A stretch of 54,954 nt of DNA from Oscillospiraceae bacterium (GTDB taxonomy: Bacteria; Bacillota; Clostridia; Oscillospirales; QAMX01), in the NCBI GenBank assembly GCA_015068345.1, contig SVKS01000005.1, positions 1 through 54,954 of the forward strand, written 5' to 3'. The notes beneath the pieces were generated by a model. It did no database searches, was not told the origin of the DNA, and saw nothing but the letters and a program-made list of their open reading frames with translations. Shown in pieces: positions 25,102-32,987 of the stretch. A program made the translations under genes and the position numbers. Every line of letters begins with the position of its first letter. Within the stretch, counting starts at the first letter, position 1.

Positions 25102-26394
25102 ATGAAAAAGCTTTGCGTTGCGACAAACTGCCGTCAGCTTATGACCCAAGACGGTGCCCCCTTCTATCTCATTGGCGACACCGCATGGGAACTCTTCCAC
25201 CGACTCGACCGGGAGGAAGCAGAGTATTATCTCACCACCCGGAAAGAACAGGGCTATAATTTAATTCAGGCAGTTATTCTTGCCGAATTTGACGGCATCC
25301 GGACCCCCAATGCCTACGGTCGTATCCCTTTCCTCCAAAACGATACCGGCGAATACGACCTCCTCCTGCCCGACCTCAGCGGGGAATATTCCTACTTTGA
25401 CCACGTAGAATTCATTCTATCCAAGGCAGAAGAGATCGGCCTATATATGGGTGTTCTTCCTACCTGGGGAGACAAATATAACTGCATCTGGGGCGAAGGA
25501 CCGGAAGTTTTTACGCCGGAAAACGCTTTTTCCTATGGACAATGGCTTGGAGACCGTTATGCTCACCACACTAACATCATCTGGATTTTGGGCGGCGACC
25601 GCCCTTTATCCAAAAAAAAGCATTTTGATGTGATCGACGGCATGGCCAGGGGCCTCCGCGAAAGCATGAGCGGCGACAAACTAATCACCTTCCATCCCTG
25701 CGGAGCCCATTCTTCCTCCCAGTTTGTCCATGATTTCGACTGGTTGGATTTCAATATGATGCAATCGGGCCATGGTTATCCCTCTCCCTGGTGTTTTGAT
25801 ATGATGGCCGCTGACTACGCCAAGAAACCCACTAAACCGGTTATGGACGGGGAGCCCTGTTACGAAGATCATCCCATCAATTTCAAGCCAGAAAACGGTT
25901 ATTTTGACGATTATAATGTCAGAATCGCTGCATACCGTAACCTTTTGGGTGGTGCCTGCGGCAACACCTACGGCCACCACAGCATTTGGGGCTTCAAACG
26001 CCCGGAGGAAGCCTGTGCTTACTTCCCCAACAACTGGAAGATCGCCCTTCATCGACCCGGTGCCCGGCAGATTGCCATCTACCGTGATTTTGTCGAAGCC
26101 CACATGCCCCACAATTATACTCCGGTCTACGATATTGTGGAGGAAAACACCCATGATGCCAATTATGTGGCCGCCATGGTAAACGAAAAGGAAGCCATCC
26201 TCTCGGTCCCTACCGGTCTTCCCATATCCCTCAATTTGAATGCCCTCCCCTTTATCCCCAGGACCATGACCACCTTCGACCCCAAAACCGGCATCTATTC
26301 CGAAGCCATGCCGATGCCCGGATCCATGAAGATTGTAATTCCAGGATATCCTGCCGGACGTAATTGCGATTATATTCTTATTTTGAAACCTTAG
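25102..26394 (+). CDS. DUF4038 / GH140-like glycoside hydrolase
   Basis: Protein of 430 residues with the apiosidase-like DUF4038 barrel and a C-terminal beta domain of the putative collagen-binding type. Characterised GH140 relatives cleave apiose from rhamnogalacturonan II; the substrate here is not known. Seen: FYLIGDTAWELFHRL at the start, TWGDKYN, and candidate catalytic acids Asp166 (GGDRP) and Glu251 (MDGEPCYED). No signal peptide, so it acts inside the cell or is released some other way. The ATG at 25102 has AGAGG upstream. It is followed after 12 bases by a ProX-like gene with which it should be co-transcribed. Confidence 0.85.
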   Translation: MKKLCVATNCRQLMTQDGAPFYLIGDTAWELFHRLDREEAEYYLTTRKEQGYNLIQAVILAEFDGIRTPNAYGRIPFLQNDTGEYDLLLPDLSGEYSYFDHVEFILSKAEEIGLYMGVLPTWGDKYNCIWGEGPEVFTPENAFSYGQWLGDRYAHHTNIIWILGGDRPLSKKKHFDVIDGMARGLRESMSGDKLITFHPCGAHSSSQFVHDFDWLDFNMMQSGHGYPSPWCFDMMAADYAKKPTKPVMDGEPCYEDHPINFKPENGYFDDYNVRIAAYRNLLGGACGNTYGHHSIWGFKRPEEACAYFPNNWKIALHRPGARQIAIYRDFVEAHMPHNYTPVYDIVEENTHDANYVAAMVNEKEAILSVPTGLPISLNLNALPFIPRTMTTFDPKTGIYSEAMPMPGSMKIVIPGYPAGRNCDYILILKP

Positions 26395-26406
26395 GAGCTT
26401 TACCCC

Positions 26407-26946
26407 ATGATTGCCGTCAGCGAAAGCTATACCACCCCGCCATCCTTCTTCCATTCAGCCCTTCATGAAAGGGTGTATGCCACCTTGGCAGAGCTTGCCA
26501 TTCCCTTTGAGCGGGTGGATTGCGAAGAAGCCATCACCATGGAGGATTGTATTGCCATCAACCAAGCACTCCAGGTTGAAACTGTGAAAACCCTTTTTTT
26601 GGCCAACCGGCAGGAAACCCAGTTTTATCTGCTTGTAACCCCAGGAAACAAACCCTTCCGTACAAAGGATTTCAGTCATACCCTTGGGGTTTCCCGAGTA
26701 TCCTTTGCCACCCCAGAAAAACTTCTGGAACTTCTTGGTTGCAAGGTTGGGGCTGCCACGATATTTGGTTTGCTTCTCGACCCGGACTGTCGAATTCGCG
26801 CAGTCATTGACCGTGACGTTCTTTCCCTGGAAAATTACGCCTGCACCGACTCCACCACCACCGGTTACATGAAGGTAAAGACCACCGACATTCTTGAAAA
26901 ATTCCTTCCCCGTGTGGGTCACACACCCGACATTATCACATTGTGA
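26407..26946 (+). CDS. ProX/PrdX-type prolyl-tRNA editing protein
   Basis: YbaK-superfamily protein of 179 residues, of the group related to the editing domain of bacterial prolyl-tRNA synthetase (clears Ala-tRNA(Pro) or related errors). Seen: VKTLFLANRQETQFYLLV (near 59-76) with the conserved Lys, the GVSRVSFATPEKLLELLGCKVGAAT region split over two strands (about 97-121), and IDRDVLSLENYACTDSTTTG near the end, all typical of PrdX. AGGAG lies 9 bases before the ATG. This is the second tRNA deacylase within 2.5 kb, with a glycosidase gene between. Confidence 0.88.
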   Translation: MIAVSESYTTPPSFFHSALHERVYATLAELAIPFERVDCEEAITMEDCIAINQALQVETVKTLFLANRQETQFYLLVTPGNKPFRTKDFSHTLGVSRVSFATPEKLLELLGCKVGAATIFGLLLDPDCRIRAVIDRDVLSLENYACTDSTTTGYMKVKTTDILEKFLPRVGHTPDIITL

Positions 26947-26979
26947 TATCCCAAATCCTATAGAAAAGAGAGAAACAAC

Positions 26980-28263
26980 ATGAATTCCTACAACCAAGAG
27001 CTTTTCACCATGATCGAAGCCTCTCCCACCCCTTTCCATGCTGTAGACTACGTTGCCCGCCAGCTTTCCCAAGCCGGTTTTCTTCCCCTTTCGGAAGCCG
27101 ACGACTGGTCCCTGACTCCCGGTAAGGGCTACTACGTCACCCGTAACGGTGCTTCCATCATCGCCTTCCGGGTTCCTGAGGGAGATTTCACCGGCTTTAT
27201 GATGAGCGCCGCTCATTTGGACAGCCCGACCTTCAAGATTAAAGAAAATGCTGAGCTTCCCGGCACCTATGTCCGTCTTTCCACCGAACGTTACGGCGGT
27301 TCCATTGCCTCCACCTGGCTGGATCGTCCCCTTTCGGTGGCAGGCCGACTTTTGGTACGCACCGAATACGGTGCCAAAAGCCTTCTTTGCGACCTGGGAG
27401 ATCCCATGGCCATCATTCCCAACGTAGCCATTCACCAGAATCCCACCGCCAACGATGGCATGAACTATAATGCCGCCGTGGATCTGGTTCCGTTGATCGG
27501 TATGAAGGGTATGGAAAAGAATTTCAAAACCATGGCTGCCGAAGCCTGTGGTGTCGCCGTGGAGGATATCCTCTCGGCTGACTTCTACCTCTACCTCAAA
27601 CAGCCTGGTTACGAATGGGGTGACTTTATCTCTGCTCCGAAGCTGGATGACCTGCAGTGTGCCTACGCCTGCATGAAGGGCTTCCTGGATGCCAAACCCG
27701 GCAAGGCTATGCCGGTTCTGTGCCTCTTCGACAATGAAGAGGTTGGCAGTCACACCAAGCACGGTGCCGCCGGCACCTTCCTTGCTGATGTGCTGGCCCG
27801 GACTTGTGAAGCTCTGGGAACCGATTACCGTCGGAAGGTAGCCCAAAGCTTCCTGCTTTCCTGTGACAACGCCCACGCCGAGCATCCCAACCATCCGGAG
27901 CACGCCGATCGTTCCCATGCTGTATATCCCAACGCAGGCATTGTGGTAAAGCATCATGCCAGTCAGAGCTACGCCACCGATGCCATTTCCGCCTCTCTGT
28001 TCCGTCTGGTTTGCGAAGCTGCCGGGGTCCCCATCCAGCATTTTGCCAACCGTGCCGACAAACGCAGCGGCGGTACCCTGGGCAATATCGCAAACACCCA
28101 GGTTTCCATCCACACCATTGACATCGGTTTGGCTCAGTTTGCTATGCATTCCTCCTTTGAAACCGCAGGAGCCAAAGATACCGAATATATGGCCAAGGCG
28201 CTTGCCGCTTACTATGAAAAAGCCATCACGCTCCACCCGGATGGCGGCTATATCCTTGGATAA
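26980..28263 (+). CDS. apeB: M18-family aminopeptidase
   Basis: Cytosolic zinc aminopeptidase of 427 residues that releases N-terminal residues, often acidic ones. The family motifs are complete: ASPTPFHAVDYV at the start, SAAHLDSPTFKIKEN with the first metal His, NPTANDGMNYNAAVD, CLFDNEEVGSHTKHGA (catalytic Glu pair), SCDNAHAEHPNHPEHAD, and the final zinc His in MHSSFETAGAKD. Length is normal. It has its own ribosome-binding site 33 bases after the ProX stop and ends at a strong bidirectional terminator. Confidence 0.95.
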   Translation: MNSYNQELFTMIEASPTPFHAVDYVARQLSQAGFLPLSEADDWSLTPGKGYYVTRNGASIIAFRVPEGDFTGFMMSAAHLDSPTFKIKENAELPGTYVRLSTERYGGSIASTWLDRPLSVAGRLLVRTEYGAKSLLCDLGDPMAIIPNVAIHQNPTANDGMNYNAAVDLVPLIGMKGMEKNFKTMAAEACGVAVEDILSADFYLYLKQPGYEWGDFISAPKLDDLQCAYACMKGFLDAKPGKAMPVLCLFDNEEVGSHTKHGAAGTFLADVLARTCEALGTDYRRKVAQSFLLSCDNAHAEHPNHPEHADRSHAVYPNAGIVVKHHASQSYATDAISASLFRLVCEAAGVPIQHFANRADKRSGGTLGNIANTQVSIHTIDIGLAQFAMHSSFETAGAKDTEYMAKALAAYYEKAITLHPDGGYILG

Positions 28264-28273
28264 AGCACAGAAA

Positions 28274-28310
28274 AACCCCCGACGAATTCTCTTCGCCGGG
28301 GGTTGCTTTT
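28274..28310. terminator. Bidirectional terminator between apeB and the minus-strand RNA
   Basis: AACCCCCG-A-CGAA / TTCG-C-CGGGGGTT forms a 12-bp stem with one internal position that is A-C on the plus strand but a G-U pair on the minus strand. The plus side ends in TTGCTTTT, the minus side in TTTTTC. It should stop apeB and also catch transcripts coming from the right. Confidence 0.88.
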
Positions 28311-28312
28311 CC

Positions 28313-28495
28313 AAAAAAGACGTCCCGCATCACCGTGTGCCGCAGATACTAACCTGCATCACTCTACGCAGGTGGGTTTCCTCCCTTCCGTTTCTCGCTT
28401 CCAACATCCGCGGACAAGGTCAACGCGGGAGGCCTGCAATCCGCCGGCCGGAGTGGGAATCCCGTATCTATTCTTTGAGGGTTAATATTGACGAC
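28313..28495 (-). ncRNA. Candidate structured RNA (possibly 6S-like)
   Basis: The 303-base gap between apeB and the DUF1292 gene has no reading frame of note but strong structure. In the minus-strand RNA, TCCCGCGTTGACC (28430-28418) pairs with GGTGATGCGGGA (28334-28323), CCGCGGA (28413-28407) pairs with TCTGCGG (28346-28340), and ACCTGC/GCAGGT (28373-28352) forms a hairpin inside. Positions that are G-U pairs on this strand would be A-C mismatches on the other, so the minus strand is the transcribed one. It ends in six U at 28318-28313. An extended -10 (TGCTACACT, 28510-28502) fits a start near 28495. The 3' half (CACCT-hairpin-AGGTTA then CTGCGGC) recalls the 3' half of 6S RNA, but the apical arm looks too short. 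Class is inference; 5' end is uncertain. Confidence 0.5.
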
Positions 28496-28566
28496 AACAC
28501 GAGTGTAGCAGGAACGCTTTTCTCAATGAAAGTATATGCGATTTGGAAGAGTTTATGCCAAAAAGC

Positions 28567-28851
28567 TTATTCCTCTTCTTCCTCGTCAGCCTCTTCCTCT
28601 TCCAGGAACTTCTCGAAAACCTTGTCCAAAAGTTCTTCATCATCCAGGGTAACCAGGATGTCTTCCCCGTCTTCGTCTTCTTCAACCTTCAGAATGACGA
28701 CTTCGGCAGATTCCTCGTCCTCGCTGTTGGCGGGGGTGAAAGCCATATACAGTTCGCCTTCGTAGTCTATTGTGGCAAGATGTTCGAATTCTTCTTCCTT
28801 GCCGTCTTCATCGGTCAAAACGACGTAATCGCTGCCGTACTGATTTTCCAT
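28567..28851 (-). CDS. DUF1292 (YrzB-type) small acidic protein
   Basis: Protein of 94 residues, very rich in Asp and Glu (the last 30 residues are nearly all acidic). The front half (YVVLTDEDGKEEEFEHLATI then YEGELYMAFTP) is the DUF1292 signature seen in Firmicutes YrzB proteins, whose function is not known. Of three in-frame ATG codons, the one at 28851 is preferred because AAAGGA lies 9 bases before it and only 3 bases before the next upstream one. Single-gene unit with a strong promoter. Confidence 0.88.
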   Translation of the reverse strand: MENQYGSDYVVLTDEDGKEEEFEHLATIDYEGELYMAFTPANSEDEESAEVVILKVEEDEDGEDILVTLDDEELLDKVFEKFLEEEEADEEEEE

Positions 28852-28906
28852 TTTCATGATTCCTTTCTGTATTACGGGGTGGACATCCATCCCCTTTTAT
28901 GATATC

Positions 28907-28935
28907 ATTATACCATGCAAAGCGTTTTCTGTCTA
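28907..28935 (-). promoter_or_regulatory. Promoter of the DUF1292 gene
   Basis: On the minus strand TAGACA (28935-28930), a 17-base spacer and TATAAT (28912-28907). Confidence 0.8.
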
Positions 28936-28981
28936 CTCTTATTTTTTGTGCATATTTTTTCTTTTCCCTTGAAAATTGCCC

Positions 28982-29010
28982 TTGACAATCGAGAAATAAG
29001 GTAGTATAAT
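28982..29010 (+). promoter_or_regulatory. Promoter of infC-rpmI-rplT
   Basis: Perfect TTGACA (28982-28987) and TATAAT (29005-29010) with a 17-base spacer. Diverges from the DUF1292 promoter 47 bases away. Confidence 0.92.
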
Positions 29011-29016
29011 ACTTTA

Positions 29017-29136
29017 GACAATAAAGAAGGAAGAGTTATTCTGCCCTCACCTGCTGTACAATGTGCAGAGGTTAATCACGGACTTTGATCAGACTGTGTT
29101 TAGGTGCGGACTTCTTGTGTCCGCACTTCTTTTATT
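29017..29136 (+). promoter_or_regulatory. L20-type ribosomal protein leader with attenuator
   Basis: Untranslated leader before infC. An intrinsic terminator GTGCGGAC / GTCCGCAC (29104-29111 and 29119-29126) is followed by TTCTTTTATT. Upstream, CACCT (29048-29052) can pair with AGGTG (29102-29106), and CTGC/GCAG (29051-29068) forms a small hairpin, giving a competing antiterminator. In Firmicutes the infC-rpmI-rplT operon is turned down when L20 binds such a leader and favours termination. Position, operon and layout match; L20 binding itself is inferred. Confidence 0.8.
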
Positions 29137-29184
29137 GTCGCCATATAAAAAGCCGAATGATTCGCATGTAATTTTTGGGGGTGT

Positions 29185-29709
29185 TTGAACATCGCAGCTA
29201 TTAGTCATCAGATCAACGAACAGATCCGGGACGCCGAAATTCGCGTAATCGGAGCAGACGGTTCCCAGCTCGGCATCATGTCTTCCGCCGAGGCGATGAA
29301 GATTGCCGAAGAAGAGGGATTCGATCTTGTTATGATCGCACCGAATGCCGCTCCGCCGGTTTGCCGCATTATGGACTACGGCAAATACCGCTTTGAGCAG
29401 GCAAAACGCGAGAAAATGAATCGCAAAGCACAAAAAGTAGTCGAAACCAAAGAGATCTGGCTGTCGCCCGGCATTGGTGACCATGATATGGACTTCAAGG
29501 TCAAGAATGCACTCAGCTTCATCGCTGATGGCGACAAGGTCAAGGTGACCGTTCGTTTCCGCGGACGTGAAATGGCCCACACCGAACTCGGCACCATTTT
29601 GCTCAAGCAATTTGCTGAAAAGTGCGCCGAAACCGCCGTTGTGGAAAAGCCCGCCAAACTTGAGGGCCGCCGTATGTCCATGTTTATGGCTCCCAAGCCC
29701 AACAAATGA
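29185..29709 (+). CDS. infC: Translation initiation factor IF-3
   Basis: Binds the 30S subunit, keeps subunits apart and checks start-codon choice. The 174-residue protein has the N-domain signature INEQIRDAEIRVIGADGSQLG (given in two parts: INEQIRDAEIR, VIGADGSQLG), the linker YGKYRFEQAKREK and the C-domain VKVTVRFRGREMAH. The start is TTG at 29185 after GGGGGTG; no ATG or GTG fits the conserved N-terminus. Rare start codons are known in infC elsewhere and allow IF-3 to limit its own synthesis. First gene of the classic infC-rpmI-rplT operon. Confidence 0.95.
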   Translation: MNIAAISHQINEQIRDAEIRVIGADGSQLGIMSSAEAMKIAEEEGFDLVMIAPNAAPPVCRIMDYGKYRFEQAKREKMNRKAQKVVETKEIWLSPGIGDHDMDFKVKNALSFIADGDKVKVTVRFRGREMAHTELGTILLKQFAEKCAETAVVEKPAKLEGRRMSMFMAPKPNK

Positions 29710-29747
29710 ACCATTCCCAAGGCAACAATTGAAAGGAGAACGTTACA

Positions 29748-29945
29748 ATGCCCAAGCTTAAAACATCCAAAACCGCAGCCAAGAGATTCAGCTTCACCAA
29801 GAACGGCAAGGTAAAGATGAAGCACTCCAAGATGAACCATAACACCGGCCTGAAGAACACCAAGATCAAGAGAGGCCTGCGCAAGGTTGCGATCGCTTCC
29901 GAATCCAACGTCAAGGCGATCCGCAAGATGATGCCCTATTCCTAA
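29748..29945 (+). CDS. rpmI: 50S ribosomal protein L35
   Basis: Ribosomal protein of 65 residues, strongly basic, starting with the family signature MPKLKTSKTAAKRFSFTKNG and including KVKMKHSKMNHN. Full length. AAAGGAG lies before the ATG, 38 bases after infC. Middle gene of the infC operon. Confidence 0.97.
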   Translation: MPKLKTSKTAAKRFSFTKNGKVKMKHSKMNHNTGLKNTKIKRGLRKVAIASESNVKAIRKMMPYS

Positions 29946-29979
29946 GGGTAACACGAAATAATATTGGAGGTAAATCGAA

Positions 29980-30333
29980 ATGGCAAGAGTTAAAGGCGCA
30001 ATGATGACGCGCAAAAGAAGAAATAAAGTACTGAAGCTCGCTAAGGGTTACTGGGGTGCCAGATCCACCCACTTTAAGGTTGCCAACCAGGCTGTCTTCA
30101 AGGCCCTGCAGTATGCTTATGTTGGCCGCAAGCTGAAGAAGAGAGACTTCCGCAAGCTGTGGATCACCCGTATCAACGCCGCCGCCAAGATGAACGGCAT
30201 CAACTACTCCAGACTGGTTTACGGTCTGAAGAAGGCTGGTATCAACCTGAACCGCAAGATGCTTGCTGAAATCGCTGTTACCGACGCCGCTGCTTTTACC
30301 CAGCTCGTCGAAAAGGCCAAGGCTGCTCTTTAA
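29980..30333 (+). CDS. rplT: 50S ribosomal protein L20
   Basis: Ribosomal protein of 117 residues needed early in 50S assembly, and in Firmicutes also the repressor of its own operon through the leader at 29017-29136. Starts [20 protein letters not shown] and has the conserved [19 protein letters not shown] segment in the globular domain. Full length. GGAGG lies about 9 bases before the ATG. Confidence 0.97.
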   Translation: MARVKGAMMTRKRRNKVLKLAKGYWGARSTHFKVANQAVFKALQYAYVGRKLKKRDFRKLWITRINAAAKMNGINYSRLVYGLKKAGINLNRKMLAEIAVTDAAAFTQLVEKAKAAL

Positions 30334-30345
30334 TTGACCATACAA

Positions 30346-30369
30346 GGCCGCAAAATTGCGGCCTTTTCT
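30346..30369 (+). terminator. Terminator of infC-rpmI-rplT
   Basis: GGCCGC / GCGGCC stem with loop AAAATT followed by TTTTCT. The cupin gene starts 24 bases later with its own AAAGGAG but no clear promoter, so some read-through into it is likely. Confidence 0.85.
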
Positions 30370-30392
30370 GTTGTTTTGAAAGGAGATCAACC

Positions 30393-30716
30393 ATGTTTTT
30401 TGATCATGCTGCCATTGAACGGGAACCTGCCGGAGCCGGCGCAACTCGCAAGGTGCTGGCCCACAGCGAAAACCTGATGCTGGTGGAAGTCACCTTTGAA
30501 AAGGATGCTGACGGCGCTCCCCATAACCACCCCCACGAACAGTCCAGCTACGTCATTTCGGGCGATATCATCTTCCGTCTGGACGGTGTGGAACACGAAA
30601 TGCACGCCGGCGACTCGGTCTATATCCCCTCTTCTGTCCCCCACTGTATCAAAGCTCTGACCCCCGCTGTGGTTCTGGATGTATTCACCCCGGAACGTAA
30701 GGATTTCCTGAAATAA
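30393..30716 (+). CDS. Single-domain cupin protein
   Basis: Small beta-barrel protein of 107 residues. The metal-binding cupin motif is complete: His44, His46 and Gln50 in PHNHPHEQS, then His84 in VPHCI after a GDSVYIPS turn. Such proteins range from small isomerases to sugar or phenolic dioxygenases and to sensor subunits; nothing here tells which. It follows the L20 gene after a terminator and is itself followed by a terminator, so expression may depend on read-through. Confidence 0.88.
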   Translation: MFFDHAAIEREPAGAGATRKVLAHSENLMLVEVTFEKDADGAPHNHPHEQSSYVISGDIIFRLDGVEHEMHAGDSVYIPSSVPHCIKALTPAVVLDVFTPERKDFLK

Positions 30717-30723
30717 TATGACA

Positions 30724-30755
30724 ATGCCTGCAGAGTTTATCTGCAGGCATTTTTT
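30724..30755 (+). terminator. Terminator of the cupin gene
   Basis: Perfect 10-bp stem ATGCCTGCAG / CTGCAGGCAT with a 7-base loop and a T run. Confidence 0.9.
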
Positions 30756-30757
30756 CC

Positions 30758-30786
30758 TTGCACCCCTTCCATATTTATGGTATGAT
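30758..30786 (+). promoter_or_regulatory. Promoter of the second two-component system
   Basis: TTGCAC (30758-30763) and TATGAT (30781-30786) with a 17-base spacer. Confidence 0.7.
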
Positions 30787-30816
30787 AAAGTATACCCCGT
30801 AAAGGAGGGAAACAGA

Positions 30817-31494
30817 TTGAATATATTGATTGTTGACGACGAAAAAATGATCCGGGAATTGGTCAAGAAGTATGCAGTCTTTTCCGGGCATTCGGTTATA
30901 GAAGCCGAAGACGGTATGAAAGCCGTAGAAATGGTCCGCTCCGGATGCACGGATTTCGATATTATCATAATGGACGTGATGATGCCTGAGTTGGATGGTT
31001 TTTCTGCGGTGAAGGAAATCCGCAAGGTTTCCCAAATTCCGGTGATCATGCTTTCCGCCCGCGGGGAAGAATACGACCGTATTCATGGATTCGAGCTTGG
31101 GGTGGATGACTATGTGGTGAAACCCTTCTCCCCCAGGGAACTTATCATGCGTTTGGAAGCAGTTTATCGCCGGGGCCATTCTGCACACGCCGAAAAGGCC
31201 AGGGATGTTTACGAAATCGATTCCCTGAAAATTGATTTTGACGCCCGTCTCGTCAGCATTGACGGCAATAAACTCGACCTGAGTCCTAAGGAAAGTGATC
31301 TGCTCTTCTTCCTGGTAAAGAATCGAGGCCTTGCCCTAAGCCGTGAAAAGCTGATTACAGAAGTTTGGGGTTACGACTACTACGGCGACGACCGTACTTT
31401 AGATACCCACATCAAGCTCTTACGCAAAAATCTTGGTCCTTACCAGAAGCACATTGTCACCCTGAGAGGAGTTGGCTATCGCTTTGAAGAGTAA
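30817..31494 (+). CDS. OmpR/PhoB-family response regulator
   Basis: Transcription factor of 225 residues. The receiver domain has the DDE acidic pocket (7-9), phospho-acceptor Asp53 in IIMDVMMPELDG, and Lys in VVKPFSP; the C-terminal winged helix (about 130-225) ends in VTLRGVGYRFEE, as in PhoP/ResD/VicR-like regulators. It starts at TTG 30817, with AAAGGAGGG 7 bases upstream and the conserved NILIVDDE start directly after. Upstream in-frame codons lie in the promoter. The stop overlaps the kinase start by 11 bases. Confidence 0.92.
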   Translation: MNILIVDDEKMIRELVKKYAVFSGHSVIEAEDGMKAVEMVRSGCTDFDIIIMDVMMPELDGFSAVKEIRKVSQIPVIMLSARGEEYDRIHGFELGVDDYVVKPFSPRELIMRLEAVYRRGHSAHAEKARDVYEIDSLKIDFDARLVSIDGNKLDLSPKESDLLFFLVKNRGLALSREKLITEVWGYDYYGDDRTLDTHIKLLRKNLGPYQKHIVTLRGVGYRFEE

Positions 31495-32941
31495 ACTCCG
31501 TTCTCAACCCTTGGGAATCCGTCAAAAGGTCATTTATACCTTTCTGGCCTTTGCCTTTATCATGCTGGGTATTCTATGGCTTTTCCAGACGGTTCTTTTG
31601 AATCCCTTTTACCAAAGCATCCGTCTGCAGCAAATCACATCCCAGGCGGACTCCTATGCTGAGCAACTTCATCACCCAAACTTCTACCCTACCCTGGTAT
31701 CCTCCGCACGTCAAAATGACAGTTGCGTCATCATTGCCACCGACCAGGGCGTACAGTACTCGGTGGATGCCACCCCTTCCTGTCTGATTCACCGCCTGCC
31801 CGACTATAACTATGAGTACTTTTATAATTTAACCCGGGAAAACGGCGGCCAATACACCTTGAGCATCAGTATGAATGAAGCGCAAACCATCTCACCTCCA
31901 TTTTCCAAAGACACCCCTGTTGCCGATCGAGAAAACGCCGAAACAATCGTATATTCCCGACTGGCTCATGTGGGAGGAAAAGAGTATTGCATCATCATCA
32001 ATGCCACCTTGGAACCCATTACCGCCACCGTCACCACCCTTCGATTCCAGCTTTTTGTGATTTCCATTCTATTTATTCTGATTGCCGCTATCTTAGCCCT
32101 CTTTCTTTCCCAAAGTATTTCCAGCCCCCTGGTAACCTTGAACAAGAAATCCAAGCTTCTGGGAAAAAGACAGGCCTCCGACTTCACTGTGAAAGGCTAT
32201 CGGGAGGTCAGCGAATTGGGCGACACATTAACCCACGCCGCAAGCGAGCTCCAGAAAACCGATCGGTTGCAACGGGAGCTGGTAGCCAACATTTCCCACG
32301 ATCTGCGTACTCCCCTGACCATGATCGCCGGTTATGCCGAAGTCATGCGGGATATTCCCGGAGAAAATACTCCCGAAAACGCTCAGATCATTCTGGATGA
32401 AGCCCGCAGGCTCTCCACAATCGTGTCGGATGTATTGGACGTTTCCCGTATTCAATCAGGGACTGAACCAATTGTTAAGGAACGGTTTGACTTGACCCAC
32501 GATACCCGGGAGATCTGCCAACGCTTCCTGGCCATGACCGAGCGAGAAGGATACACGATCCACTATGTCACCCCAGACCAGCCCTGTATGGTTATGGCTG
32601 ACCGAATGATGATATCCCGGGTTATCTACAACCTGATCAATAACGCTGTCACCCATACCGGTGAAAGCCGCAGCATTTCGGTAACCCAGTCGGTCCGGGG
32701 ATCTGTGGTCCGCATTAGCGTTGCCGACGAAGGTCCCGGCATACCGGATGATCAACTGGATTCCATTTGGGAACGCTACTATAAGATCGATAAAGAGCAC
32801 AAACGTGCTGCCGTTGGCAGTGGTCTCGGGCTCTCCATCGTAAAAACCATCCTTTCTATGCATAGCGCCACCTATGGCGTTGCAAGTTCTGTTGGAAAGG
32901 GCAGTGTATTCTGGTTTGAACTCCCTATCCTCGAAAAATAG
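31484..32941 (+). CDS. Sensor histidine kinase with HAMP domain
   Basis: Membrane kinase of 485 residues, partner of the preceding regulator. Layout: TM1 about 16-39, an extracellular sensor of about 145 residues, TM2 about 187-208, a HAMP domain, H box ANISHDLRTPLTMIAGYAEV with His272, N box NLINNAVTHTG, and GSGLGLSIVKTIL in the ATPase domain. Overall like ResE/PhoR/VicK kinases. Start chosen at TTG 31484, because the AGAGGAG site is about 12 bases upstream; another in-frame TTG at 31472 abuts that site. Translationally coupled to the regulator. The stimulus is not evident. Confidence 0.92.
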   Translation: MKSKLRSQPLGIRQKVIYTFLAFAFIMLGILWLFQTVLLNPFYQSIRLQQITSQADSYAEQLHHPNFYPTLVSSARQNDSCVIIATDQGVQYSVDATPSCLIHRLPDYNYEYFYNLTRENGGQYTLSISMNEAQTISPPFSKDTPVADRENAETIVYSRLAHVGGKEYCIIINATLEPITATVTTLRFQLFVISILFILIAAILALFLSQSISSPLVTLNKKSKLLGKRQASDFTVKGYREVSELGDTLTHAASELQKTDRLQRELVANISHDLRTPLTMIAGYAEVMRDIPGENTPENAQIILDEARRLSTIVSDVLDVSRIQSGTEPIVKERFDLTHDTREICQRFLAMTEREGYTIHYVTPDQPCMVMADRMMISRVIYNLINNAVTHTGESRSISVTQSVRGSVVRISVADEGPGIPDDQLDSIWERYYKIDKEHKRAAVGSGLGLSIVKTILSMHSATYGVASSVGKGSVFWFELPILEK

Positions 32942-32946
32942 CAAAT

Positions 32947-32980
32947 GCCCCCGAAACCATGCGGTTTCGGGGGCTTCTTT
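32947..32980. terminator. Bidirectional terminator between convergent operons
   Basis: Perfect 12-bp stem GCCCCCGAAACC / GGTTTCGGGGGC with a 4-base loop; T-rich on the plus side (TTCTTT) and ATTTGC then T run on the minus side. Ends both the kinase gene and the sigA operon. Confidence 0.92.
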
Positions 32981-32987
32981 ATATAAG

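Noticed and set aside
26455..28314. A 619-codon open frame antisense to the ProX and M18 genes
   Set aside because: It spans two real genes and a terminator; the translation is low complexity and has no homologous feel.
28431..28445. Short likeness of the plus strand (CCTGCAATCCGC) to the SRP RNA Alu domain
   Set aside because: Only about 12 bases match from memory, the flanking SRP helices and the GGAA tetraloop hairpin are missing, and base pairing favours the opposite strand.
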